Shown one piece after another: positions 36,601 through 46,903 of a stretch of DNA of 64,000 bases. The notes under the pieces were generated by a model. It saw only the letters and a program-made list of their open reading frames with translations, had not been told where the DNA came from and searched no databases. The DNA comes from Symsagittifera roscoffensis. Taxonomy: Eukaryota > Xenacoelomorpha > Acoela > Convolutidae. The position numbers and the translations under genes are program-made. The DNA is taken from the NCBI RefSeq assembly GCF_963678635.1, contig NC_087067.1, forward strand, positions 36,464,686 through 36,528,685, given 5' to 3'. Position 1 is the stretch's first letter, and each line of letters begins with the position of its first letter.

Positions 36601-39042
36601 TAGAGTCAAAATTTAGTATGGGTTCACATAAGCACTCTTCGTGCTTTTTTTAAACAAAAAATTTGATTTTTTCCTTCCCAAATTTGGGTTATCAACTTAT
36701 AAAATTGCGCAGCTTAATATTGTTTGCAATACTTAAATAGAACAAGAGCAAATACGTTTTAATGGACCTTTCTGTTTCAAATATCAATAGTCCAAAAAGA
36801 AAAAATTCTATTGTCGTGATGGGGCTAAAACTTTTCTGTTTCTAGGCTTGTAGGCTACAATAGATGGGTAGGCTACAATGACAAGAAGCCAGAAAATCTA
36901 ACAAATAGTTTATTTTTAGAAAAAACAGCATCTTAATTTTCTAGGGGGCATGACATTAAGAGAGTTCATGAGAAACGGGCACTGTTCGATGCTCTGAATG
37001 ACTTCCAGGCGGGGGAACATCTGGCTGTGGTGACCAGACCAGTCCAGGTCAAGACAGACACATTAGACACTGGAGAGGTGGAGTGGCTACCTTCTGTGAG
37101 TACACAGTTCATCAAAAAATCATCAAACCAGCCGCTGGAATCGCTCATCACATAAGCTGGACCAACTTTTTCAGAAAAGTGGAAAACTTTTCAAAAAGAA
37201 AATGTAATATTTATTTACTACAGTAACTATTTAGCAATTGGCCAAACTCCTAGAACTCAAAATCAGGTGACTTACCCTGCTTGCCTTCGTATCTGCTAAC
37301 GAAGGCAAATATTTATGAAGATTGAAAAAGTAACATCGGTAACATCGTCGGGTTTTTGCAGACCGATGAAAATGATGTTCTGGGAATCATCACTCTTGAG
37401 GACATTCTTGAGGAACTATTGCAGGAACCCATCTACGATGAGTCAGAATTGAAGATGGAGGTTCTGAAGAGTCTTCATATATCTATGAAGTCCCCCGGCA
37501 ACATCGCTGCTTCCCAGAGAGGGGGAGAGGACATGGCTTCCAGTTGGGCCAGTAGGAGCCAGAGGGTAGTCAGACAGCCCATGTTTGTGAGACAGTCTTC
37601 AACTGGAAAAATTGCAACACCGACTTCCAAAACACCAGTAATTATTCAAATTTTCAATTTTAACAAAACTTCTTTGATAGAAACTGTTTTTAAAAGCAAA
37701 GTTTGGCATTTAATGTTGGCTATAATATCCATATGCAGGTGAAAAGAAGAAAATTTTGTGTTTTTTTGTGCAATATTAAAACTTTAAACGAAAAAGAGAA
37801 GATATGAAAGTTTTCACTATTGCAATAAAATAAAACAAGACTGCTCGTATCAGGGCGAAGCCCTGAATGTTCCGACTGCCTATTAAGGTTTATGGAGCAG
37901 TAATAACATTAGAAAATTAAAAGTAATAAAACAAAATGAAAATGTTTTTTCTAAAATTTGAAAATTTTTATGAAAACCATCCCCCCACAAGCCATATAAA
38001 GTACAAAAAGAGAAATTTCGTTCCTTGTAACAAATCAATTATGGCAAATAAGCTTCGTTGAATCAATTTGGAACGATTTTAAGACGGATTAATTCTCCGC
38101 TCACGCGTTAATAGTGCGAAATATATATCGCGCGTTAATTGTCCCAAATTGGTCAAAATGGCAATCTTTAAACCCTCATAACTTTACGAAAAATGATCAC
38201 AGGTGAAATATCTTTTCAAATTTAAACTCAGGACAACACTACCTTTTGAATGTAATAAAAAAATCCCATCAAAAATGGCTAGTTAAAAAGTCGAAATTTG
38301 TCTGAAGAAAAAAAAACCCACCCCGAGCACAAATATTCCGTTACTTTCTTATCGAAAGTCGGAACAAAAAGAGAGATTTCGCTCCTTGAAACAAATCAAT
38401 TATGGCAAATAAGCTTCTTTCAACCACTTTGGAACGATTTCTAAGACGGATTAAATCTCCGCCTACGCGTTAATAGTGCGAATTATATCTCGTGTTAATT
38501 GTCCCAAATTGGTCAAAATAGCCAAAATGGCAACCTTTAAACCCTCATAACTTTACGAAAAATGACCACAGATGAAATATCTTTTCAAATTTAAGCTCAG
38601 GACAACAATAGCTTTGGAATGATATTAAAAAAATCCGTCATAAATGGCTAGTTAAAAAGTCGAAATTTGTCTGAAGAAAAAAAAACCCACCCCGAGCACA
38701 AATATTCCGTTACTTTCGTATCGAAAGTCGGAACAATTATGAAATTTAACTATGGTTTCATTTCAGCTACTGAAGCGAAAAAAATCTGCCGGCATGCGAC
38801 AGCAGAAACAAAGCATAACGAGTAACACTTATTCAAGTGTGGGGGGAGGGGGAGAACAAAGCGACTTAGGGGGGTATAGCTACGTACAGTACCACTATAG
38901 ACCCAGTTTGAACAGCTCTGGGGGTCATGTTAATTTTGGGTCAGCTATGGAAAGAGAACAGACAGCACATAATAATGGACCTGCTTTTAACTCAAATAAC
39001 ACTGATAGAGAAGCATTGCTACAAAATGACAATAAATGGTGA
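30622..39042 (+). CDS. CNNM/DUF21-CBS family metal-transport membrane protein
   Basis: Ten exons with GT..AG introns: 30622-30781, 31294-31555, 31989-32048, 32185-32291, 32750-32835, 35882-35992, 36278-36414, 36945-37095, 37362-37637 and 38767-39042. They total 1626 bases (541 residues plus stop), and all splice phases agree. Residues 1-35 carry N-glycosylation sites (NLT, NGT). The DUF21 core (about 37-195) has SGLTLGLLSLD, VKRHHLLLVTLLLTNAAAVES, FGEVIPQAVCSRFG and four membrane segments. A CBS-pair region follows (about 215-385: SRLPLFSKR, GLIITKRLIG, LGIITLEDILEELL). The tail is polar and glycine/serine-rich. The family handles Mg2+ or other divalent cations in membranes. It lacks the C-terminal cyclic-nucleotide-like domain of vertebrate CNNMs and resembles the shorter plant/protist-style form. 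The exon 9 donor is the least certain junction. Confidence 0.9.
33103..34054. repeat. Dispersed intronic repeat, copy A
   Basis: Starts CTGCTCGTAtaCCAGGGC, continues GTTCCGACTG, and ends near GAGCTAAAAATTCTGTCG. The same start and end occur in copies at 35154 and 37841. This copy is longer and seems to contain extra sequence. Confidence 0.5.
35154..35562. repeat. Dispersed intronic repeat, copy B
   Basis: Shares CTGCTCGTATCAGGGC at the left, AAATAGACC(A/C)...GAGCATGCCTC in the middle (also near 33876 in copy A) and GAGCACAAATAATCCGTC at the right. Confidence 0.5.
37841..38365. repeat. Dispersed intronic repeat, copy C
   Basis: Begins CTGCTCGTATCAGGGC with a perfect hairpin at 37850-37866 (TCAGGGC, GAA loop, GCCCTGA) and ends at AAAGTCGGAAC, complementary to the internal GTTCCGACT near 37868-37878. 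Its last 363 bases are tandemly duplicated just downstream. Confidence 0.6.
38366..38734. repeat. Tandem duplicate of copy C
   Basis: About 365 bp matching 38003-38365 with scattered differences. Both halves end CCCCGAGCACAAATATTCCG, then ATCGAAAGTCGGAAC. It sits in the last intron, 32 bases before exon 10. Confidence 0.75.
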
Positions 39043-39109
39043 TAAAAACTCGAGCTAAATTCTATATCTTATCTCATATTTTTATTTTTTTAAAAGTTTG
39101 TTTCATGTG

Positions 39110-39115
39110 AATAAA
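39110..39115 (+). terminator. Poly(A) signal of the CNNM-like gene
   Basis: AATAAA 68 bases after the stop codon, in an AT-rich 3' region. It is the first such hexamer after the coding end. Confidence 0.7.
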
Positions 39116-40916
39116 ATAAGTTGATTTTTATGCAGCATACTTTTTGGAGCATCAATTATACGCTTAAGGTATCAAAATGGCCCATTTAAAAACGATAGGC
39201 AGAATATTCTAAGGCTGTGGTGACTATAATACTGGCTATGTACATCCTTAATTAGGGTTGACCATGTAGGGTTGAACATAGTGAAGCGGAAAAGTGTGAA
39301 GGAAAAGCACAGAATCTATTGTAAAAATGGAGTAATTTTCAGAAGTGAAAATACTAAAATTTTAAATTGTGTTGATAACATAGAGACAACTGAATGAATG
39401 GGCAAATAATCAAATTAAGTTTGAATTAGAAAAAAAAATCAGCACTCGGAAAAAAGATTAAATAAATTATAGGCCATTATGATGAAAATAGATTATAATA
39501 AATTGACAAAAAAGAAGAGAAAGTGATTCCTTTATGAGGCAAAAACTGTGTATATTGTGAACCGTAGCGGATTCCGCAATCATATAGTTCTCTTTGTCTT
39601 TTTAGTTCTTTAGTTTTTCGATTGTTCCGACAAAATTTTCAACACGTTTAAGGATATATTCTGGATTCTAGAGATCTACAATCACCAAGTTGTTCGCCCA
39701 TGCAGTGAACAGTATAGCCTCGAAAGGTCATTATAAAATGTTTTTTGGCGAAGAAATCCAATTTAAATTCATTTCAAATCAACCATTTGAAAAGCAGTTT
39801 GAATCTTCAATTTCGCAATGTTTTACTGCACGATGTTACTAAAAATCGGCATAAAGTAAATCGGCGAAATTACGAATAATATATAATATTCACAGAAGTT
39901 CGGTTCGATGTGCTAATTAATCTAATCAGGATTATCTTAACGTAGTTCGTTTGTCACAGGAAGAGTTTTTATAAACAAATGAATGTATACTGTTTCTGAT
40001 ACTATGGTACTTAATAATAATTAACTGGTTTGAATAGCGGTAGTTAATAACGCAGTCTTTAAAATAGTTTACTGTTTTTTTTTAGTTTCAGAGAATATTT
40101 TTGGTATCTCAAAATAGTATCTCTGTAGTATTATTGTTGCTGAGCAACTGTAAATTTAAGTTTGAACTATAGTTGCATAAGGTACAAGGACAGTAGCCGA
40201 GCGTATACGCAATGCGTACCGGTGGATTCGGTGTAGGTTCTTATTCTGCCTAGGTCATTTCCTTTCTAAAACTCAAATATGTGCTGAGCTAGACTGGATA
40301 TGAATTTTCGCTCAACGAACGGGTTCAAACCCCCAAAATCGTTTCTGTTTTTTAAAGATTTTTAAACTAGCTCATAAAACGGCCTTGGCCGACCTTGATT
40401 GACAGGTTCTCGTCCGTCAAAACCATGTTTTGCCACAGTGAACGCACTCACACGCTAAATCTTTGGTGGTGATTCAACTTGCCTTTATTGAATATGTTTT
40501 GAATATGTTTAACCGAAATACAGTTTGAAGAGATATCGCGTTTTTAAAGTCAGCTCGACCGGATCGCCTAAAAATTTCAGTCCAATCTATATCATTTCAG
40601 AAAACTACCCAGTCGTATAAATTAGTTTGAGCTCCGGTGATCTCAGGTTTACTCCGAGTGGTTAAAGTTTGGCTGGAAAAAATAGTCGTTTTTGATTTTG
40701 AAAGCCTCCCTAAAAACAAAAACAGTTTCACACAAAAAGCAATCTTGCGAATGTAACAAGAAAAGCTGGAATTCAAAAAACTTCAATTAGCCCTTATCTT
40801 TTTTTTTCTTAACGCAACTAGAAAAGCAAGCAGTCAGAAATACCACTGTGTTTTTAAGTGAGCCATCCTTTCTTGATTGGTTAAAAATTGAGCTGCAAAA
40901 AACCAGCTAACCAACA
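39116..40916. other. Gene-poor interval with a dispersed repeat
   Basis: No supported exon. A stretch near 39625-39720 (GATTGTTCCGACAAAA, then GAGATCTACAATC) resembles 34668-34750 in the CNNM intron (GATTGTTCCGACAAAACG, GAGAGCTACACAC), so a further dispersed repeat is present. The rest is AT-rich. Confidence 0.45.
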
Positions 40917-41167
40917 GATGTCGTTTCGTTCTATTTGGATGATATTGGATTGTCACTAAAAAGAACAGAAAAAATAGCTAAAGAGGACCAATATTTTAGC
41001 AAAAAAACTGAAAAAAAGGACGAGAAAAAAGCACTTGCCAAATGTCTGATGATTTTATCAAAAACAGTTGCATTTTCTTTTACACATCAAGAAGCGCTCA
41101 AAAAAGTATGCTTAACCGCGGCTAAAATTGGTTCCGGAAAAACAACAAAGAGTTCAGCAGGAGTAGG
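40917..41167 (+). pseudogene. Host exon, left part, interrupted by LTR element
   Basis: Open frame preceded by a plausible acceptor (CCAACAG at 40911-40917 area). The protein is lysine-rich with no domain I recognise (YLDDIGLSLKR, KEDQYFSKK, TAAKIGSGKTTKSSAGVG). The frame runs to 41167, where the LTR element begins. It resumes in the same frame at 44680 with ISPDVGQQSFKRILTG and then a GTAAGT donor. Reading across the insertion with one copy of the 5-bp duplication gives an uninterrupted exon, which argues that this was real coding sequence. The function is unknown, and the other exons of the gene were not found. Confidence 0.55.
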
Positions 41168-41384
41168 TAATAAACAATTCTATTACTACCTGAATATGTA
41201 CAATTACTATACAATAACTAAAGAACTAAAAGACCAAAATGGCTGAGAATAAATTACGAATGTCTAATCCAAAAGAGCAATAAAAACTGAATAATCGACC
41301 GATGGTCGATATGAAACATACTTAGCAGGTATCTAATTAATGCTGAAGGTCAAACGGTGAAAACACAAGGAACAACTCGCAACA
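41168..41384 (-). repeat. 3' LTR of the inserted element
   Basis: On the minus strand it starts TGTTGCGAGTTG and ends TGTTTATTA. It matches 44448-44674 over its whole length, for example AATTACGAATGTCTAATC and GATCGACCGATG-type segments. Confidence 0.85.
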
Positions 41385-41624
41385 TTCACTAACGGGAAAA
41401 ACTCTAAATTTTTACAATTAGCTAAACTACATCTATATACACCCATTTCCCCCTTCAAAGTGGAGATAAACAAAATTTACATACCGCACAAAACAAAATG
41501 AAATGAACAGAACAAAAATTTGTTATCTACAATTAAGGTTGATATGTACAAATATGCCAAAATGGGCGATTTTGTTACATAAGCTACCTAATCTGCACTG
41601 AATATACACAGGGGTAAAGTAACT

Positions 41625-41840
41625 TTAGGATACAAACTGTACACAAAGTGCACACTGACTTAAAAAAGTATGACGAAAAAATAAGACGAGAAAATTATAA
41701 CATGTGAAAAGGAGTGCCTTGTGATCTATCACAATTTCGAAATCCGAGCCATACAAGTAGTTTGTGAAGTGCTCGCATGCCCAAACTTCATCTAACAGTT
41801 CGGAATCGTTGGTTGAGTATTTGATTTTGTGGTTGTTCAA
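41625..41840 (-). pseudogene. RNase H remnant of the inserted element
   Basis: The translation shows KYSTNDSELLDEVWACEHF followed by DFEIVIDHKALL, with the catalytic E and D of Gypsy RNase H. The frame then runs out, and no integrase follows. Confidence 0.75.
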
Positions 41841-42008
41841 AAAGCTCGAGGCGAACGCTTTTGTTTTCCACTCTCCCCCTTGAACTGTTCAAGAGTGGCT
41901 CCTAGGCCATTGTATGAAGCGTCAGTTTTCAATTTTGTTTTTTCTTTGATAGATATTTACAATTTCCGATTTAAGTTTTTCGAATGCGATGGAATGACTG
42001 TTGTCCCA

Positions 42009-43310
42009 TTAGTACACTGACTTTTTGTTCAAAAGAGGGCTTAGTGGACAGCTTAAATTAGACCAATTTGGAACGAATTTAATATATTGATTAATCGAGC
42101 CGAAGAATGAACGAAGTTCTGAGATATTCTTTCGAATTGGTAGGTTTATAGCATCAGCTTTTCCGACCAATGGTCTAACCCCCGCTTCTAAAATCTTGAA
42201 CCTGAGCCATTCTATCTCTTTCTGGAAAAATGCGCAATTCACCCAATTCACTGCTATATTGTGTTTGTCCAGAGTATCCAGAATTCTTTTTACAGTTGCA
42301 TTATGTTCTTTTCATAGTTCCTTTGGAGGCAATTATTATGTCGTCTATGTAACAATTTGTAAGAGGGATTCCTTTTAAAAGTGAGTCCTTGACCCTTTGG
42401 AACTAGTTAGGCATATCGCCCAATCCATAAAATCCCGTTAAAAATCTGTAAGTTTCAGTAGTTTCTCCCCCCTACTATGCTAAAGTTGCATTGTTTACTT
42501 GGCTTTTCGCATAACTGAAGCTGACTATACGCGTTCTTTAAATCCAAGTTAGTGAACCAGACCTGCCCGTAGGTCTTCTCTTATAATTGTAAGGCTACAT
42601 TATCTATCAATTCGTGGATATTGGGCATCTGGTAATTATTTTCAAAGATCTGGTCGTTCAATAGTTTTGAGTCTAGTGCAAGTTTTTTTCTAGTTTTAAC
42701 TATTGGACGTATAAAACAATCTTTGTCGCATTTGGCCAGTTTTTCAATGTGGCCTTCTTTTTCCATCCTTTTTAGTTCCTCCTTTACTCCCGATAACCAA
42801 GGTAATGGTACCCTTGTGCCTTTTACTTGGACTGGTTTAAAAGGGAAATAGAAATATGTAACTTTACGATCGTTTGGTATCTTTCCGATTCTGTTAAAGA
42901 GGTTCTTAAAATTCGTAAAAAGTTCGTTTGTTGCATAATCTAAGTAATTTGACTTACTCTTCACCGATGGATTGCTGACTGCACAGATCGGCACTGGACA
43001 CTTCTTCTGTTTCACTTCAATCCCTAGTTTCGGAAGGTTGTCGTTGGCCAGAATGTTTCTTTCATGACCTCCCGTAATAAAAAAGAGGGTCTCTTGGCAT
43101 ATCCACCTTTGGATTGTGTTTGGACTAATATTTTTCCCAATACATTGATTGTGTTGTCCGTAAAACCGCAGTACAACTTTTTTGTACGTTTATCCACCGG
43201 ATGGATCTTTAAGTTGGGGTACTGTAATTTCAATTCATGTAATACATCCTGTTTTTAAAAACTCATTGGGCTGGCCGAGTCTACAGATAAAATCATTTTT
43301 ACAATCATTT
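42009..43310 (-). pseudogene. pol: Protease-RT remnant of the inserted element
   Basis: Near 43285-43305 the protease active site DSAS is seen. The frame 43233-43024 is the protease-RT linker, and 43015-42581 is the RT N-terminal half (PFKPVQVKG, ELKRMEKEGHIEKL, LALDSKLLN). The catalytic YIDD lies at 42340-42351. The RT thumb region (42251-42009) has the usual ELRSFFGSINQY. Frames change between these blocks and stops intervene, so no intact RT is encoded. Confidence 0.8.
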
Positions 43311-43509
43311 CCCATCCAAGACCTATGTTCAATGTTTTTTTGTTTCCAGTCCATTTTGGTCATAAATTGTCCTCACGCTCAATACTGAGTAATCGTCTTC
43401 GTCGCTCTGACCGCTTTTGTTCCAGGCGTTTATAACTCCACAAGTTTCTTGGTTCTCACTACAGGAATTGTCCGACGGGACGTATTTACAATTCTCGATA
43501 TTGACAGAG

Positions 43510-44195
43510 TCAACTTACAATATTTACAGTTTGTCTTTTGTTACTTGATTTACATAATTCTGCGAAATGGCCTTTATAGATACAATTTTTACAGATGATC
43601 TCTCTTGTCGGACAAACGTTTAGATGGCCTTTGGTGAAAGGATTTCCGCATATCATGCATGAATTATTTCTTTCGATGTTTAAACTTGTTTCCTTCTTGA
43701 CATGATTAGTTCCGTGAAATGATTTAAAACTTGACCCGTTGGTCGCTTTTGCCATACTAGTTAACTTCTGGTGATTAAAGAAGCCTTTGTCATCTTTTAG
43801 TGCCTGGGTCAGGGCTTCCGATGGGCTGATGGTTCACGACAGGTGTTTCCGTTGGGTCTCACTATTCCTCATGTTGCTAGATCCGTCAATGCTCCCCAGA
43901 ACTTTTCAAAGGAGTCTCTTTCTCTTTGCTTTCTATTTAGGAGTTTGTACCTCTTAAATGTGACGTTAGGAGGTTTGTTAAAAGCAAGATCTAAGAGATC
44001 TCAAAGTTCTTTAGGAGAGATAGAACAATATTTTTCTCGAGGGTTTCTCTGAGAGAATACACTTTTCCCTTCATTTCCGAGAGCTAGAAATAAAATAGAT
44101 CTGAATTTTTTGTCCGTTTCCGCTTGTCTCAATCCTCCAAATTTCTTTCTTTCATCGGATATGCTTTTGTATTCGGCGGTTTCGTAGAACTTCAT
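43510..44195 (-). pseudogene. gag: gag remnant of the inserted element
   Basis: The N-terminal part (44195 down to about 43880) continues past an in-frame stop at 44001 and ends at another TGA near 43870. A second frame (about 43840-43510) carries two zinc clusters, CMICGNPFTKGHLNVC and CKNCIYKGHFAELC. The second is a classical CX2CX4HX4C knuckle. Stops and at least one frame change make it non-functional. Confidence 0.75.
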
Positions 44196-44427
44196 AGTTG
44201 ATCTGTTTCTCGCCTCCCGGCTGGCTCGTTCAGTTTCCGACTCACTTCCTCCGGACTAATCGAGGATTGGAATATGACTTTCTGGTACCTCTGGTCCGCT
44301 TAGATTATCGGTGTCAAGATTCTCCTTCGCTATGATGGCCAATTGAAATTTGGTCACTCCAAAGAGTCCAGGATTGTGTTGGTGCCATTGTTTGGCTCGG
44401 CCAGAATGCAGAAATTACCCACAGGTT

Positions 44428-44447
44428 CGATTCGTTTGACTGCGCCA
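44428..44447 (-). other. Primer-binding site
   Basis: On the minus strand TGGCGCAGTC begins directly after the 5' LTR. It starts with the TGG that pairs with a tRNA CCA end. The tRNA species was not identified. Confidence 0.7.
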
Positions 44448-44674
44448 TAATAAACAGTTCTAATACTACTCCCTGAATATGTACAATTATGTACAATAAC
44501 TAAGGAATTAAAAGACTAAAATGATTCAGAATGAATTACGAATGTCTAATCTAAAAGAGCAATAAAAATTCAATGATCGACCGATGATCGATATGAAACA
44601 TGTATAACAGGTATCTAAATAATGCTAAAGGTCAAAAAGTCAAATGGTTGAAATCAAATGAACAACTCACAACA
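44448..44674 (-). repeat. 5' LTR of the inserted element
   Basis: On the minus strand it starts TGTTGTGAGTTG and ends TGTTTATTA, immediately followed by the primer-binding site. Confidence 0.85.
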
Positions 44675-44679
44675 GTAGG

Positions 44680-44726
44680 AATCTCACCGGACGTGGGCCA
44701 GCAATCATTTAAAAGGATTTTGACAG
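44680..44726 (+). pseudogene. Host exon, right part
   Basis: Continuation of the interrupted exon: 47 bases in frame with 41163-41167, ending at a consensus GTAAGT donor (44727-44732). Splice phase 1 at the end. Confidence 0.5.
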
Positions 44727-44732
44727 GTAAGT

Positions 44733-45717
44733 AATGTAAAAAACCTGTTTTGAAAAAAATTTATATGGTAGTTGCTAAAATTGAACTACAAATGCATGAT
44801 AGTTTTAATGCGATATCACTTTTTTTTTCTAATTTGACAGTTCTGCCTATTATATTTATTCAAACTAACACGTGATATTCAGAACCTTAGCGTTCATGAA
44901 TTGAACTCAAATCTTCTGAGAGTTCGAGTGATTAGTACGAGCTGGCTTCTGCATGTAATTCTAGATCCACAAACATCACGTTTTGTGCATTCTAAAATTG
45001 TAAAGGAACCAGGGTCTCCGATATCTTACTTAGAAATTTTCAAAGCACATATAGAAAAAAGTTCTAAGTCATCCTGTTAAAATACGTTTTCATATAGATA
45101 AACCTCTGCGCAGGTCCAACCACAAAGTTTTTGTCCAAATACAAAAACTTGATAAAAAAGTGTGCTCCGCAATAAAATTTTTATCTCTTAAATCTTGCTC
45201 CGCACTAATATCCGTTTTATTCTTGGAAATATGTCATTTGCATTAGAATGTTCGCGCAGGTCATAGATACTTAACCTCCGAGCAGTTTTGTTAGTAGCAG
45301 AGTTTTTTCTCCTTTCAAAAACACCAACCTGAAAGACCAACCTTAATTACCAGCCTCATTCACTCAGTTTACCAAGGAAAAATACAAAAATTACAAAAAA
45401 TTAATACAAAAAATTAAAGGCTGCAGTCTTTTTCTGCACTCAATAGCAAATATTGAACTATAGTATACGAACACACAGAAATGTGTACTTCACATGAAAA
45501 ACGCAGCATTCTTAGCAGATACCGTTTGCAAAAAACTTCACGATCAAAAAAACTTGTTCGCCGTTTTAAGCGTTTATATTGAGAGCGCTGATTTTTGAGC
45601 AGTTGGTGATCAAAAATATACCACTGGTGGTTACAGCTGCGCATATAAAAATCTGGACATTCAAAACATTCCATTCTGTATACAAGTGCTCTAGCAACAA
45701 CAAGACGTGCTCTTGCC
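44733..45717. other. Interval without recognised gene
   Basis: AT-rich, presumably intron or intergenic sequence of the interrupted host gene. A long minus-strand frame starts here but is part of the C-rich low-complexity region's shadow. Confidence 0.4.
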
Positions 45718-46010
45718 CCTTTGCTACCCTCCCCCACACCACTCTGAAGCCCCCCCCCCCCCCACTGAACACCCCCCCCCCCCCACCTGAAGAAACCCCT
45801 TCTCCCCGCACCTGAAGAACACCCCCCTTCCCACCACATAAACCCGCAACCCCTTCCCCACCTGAACCCAAATCCCTGCCCCACCTGAACCCACCCCACC
45901 TCCCTCCCCCACCTGAACTCACCCCATCCCCCCCCACTGAACCCCTCTGAACCCCTCACCTGACTGAACACAACCACCCCCCCCCACAACATGAACCCAC
46001 CACATGAACC
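45718..46010. repeat. C-rich minisatellite-like tract
   Basis: About 290 bases rich in C-runs, built on variants of CCCCACCTGAACCC with homopolymers up to 14 C. The minus strand is correspondingly G-rich and could form quadruplexes. Open frames across it are glycine-rich artefacts. Confidence 0.85.
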
Positions 46011-46875
46011 CACCAGTAGTGAAAAAATATCGGATAAAAAATTAGAAATCAATGAAAACAAATTGAAGGAAAAACCTCACTCTGTGCATTTATAAAAATT
46101 GTTTCGCCAGGCAAAATTTCATACTTATTCAGCATTTGAAATGATGCCCTGCGTCCTACTCGAAGTTTTTGGTTTTCAGTGAACAATAAAAAAAAGTTTT
46201 TGAACAATTAGGCTGAGTTCATCGAAAAAAAAATCCGATCGTTTTCAAAACTCCAAGCTAAAACTAATACTTTCAAAAATAAAACTAATGAAAGAAATAT
46301 GAACCAGAGATCTGTTTTTGAATTTTTTCTCATCCAGAGTTTTTTTTCTCGAGTTACTATTTGGAAACCTTGGTTTTTATATTAAAAAAACGTTATGCTA
46401 CCAGTTCTTTAGGCTGCGTGACGAATAGGATTTAAAAATCTGCATGATGAGGCTATTCTGTTTCAAGAGCTTTTCTTTCCAGTTCTATACAAGCGGAAAG
46501 CTTTTTTTTCACGCGAAGATATATTTGCTTTTCGCTTAGTAGCAGCAGGTTTTTCTCTCTCAAAGTGTTCTTTGTTCGCCATTATATAAAAAAGAGAGTC
46601 TACGTTTTGAGTTAAGGTCCGATGGGTATAACTCATAGAGTAATTTCGGATAGGGTACACCGTCTGCTCGTCACGCTATCTTATTTTCGGCCGGATAGAT
46701 TCGTGCAACTTCTTAGTCTAATACCGATCCTAATCTTACTCTTATACTATCTAGTCTCAGGTTGTTTAACTAGTCTCTGCTAGGCTCAATAGATCTAGGG
46801 TATACTGGTTTATTGCGGCTGCTGAAGTACTCGGGAGAGTTCAACTAATTTCTAAGTTAAATTCAAATCTCTCTG
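46011..46875. other. Interval without recognised gene
   Basis: AT-rich. A short lysine-rich minus-strand frame (46463-46660) has no identifiable domain or splice context. Confidence 0.4.
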
Positions 46876-46903
46876 GTGCTGAAATTACAAGTAATTTCAG
46901 CAC
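46876..46903. other. 28-bp palindrome
   Basis: The arms GTGCTGAAATTAC and GTAATTTCAGCAC are perfectly complementary over 13 bases around a 2-base centre (AA). It lies alone in gene-poor DNA and may be a transposon end or regulator site. Confidence 0.7.

Larger units (their letters stand above)
41168..44674 (-). mobile_element. Ty3/Gypsy-type LTR retrotransposon, internally deleted
   Basis: A 3.5-kb element on the minus strand bounded by LTRs 41168-41384 and 44448-44674, and by a 5-bp target duplication GTAGG (41163-41167 and 44675-44679). Going leftward the internal region holds gag, zinc knuckles, protease, RT and RNase H, all with breaks. No integrase is found in the roughly 240 bases between RNase H and the 3' LTR, so the copy cannot move on its own. 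The two LTRs differ by substitutions and small indels (217 versus 227 bp), so the insertion is not recent. Confidence 0.9.

Noticed and set aside
45414-46061. Glycine-rich frames of up to 215 codons on the minus strand
   Set aside because: They are translations of the C-rich low-complexity tract.
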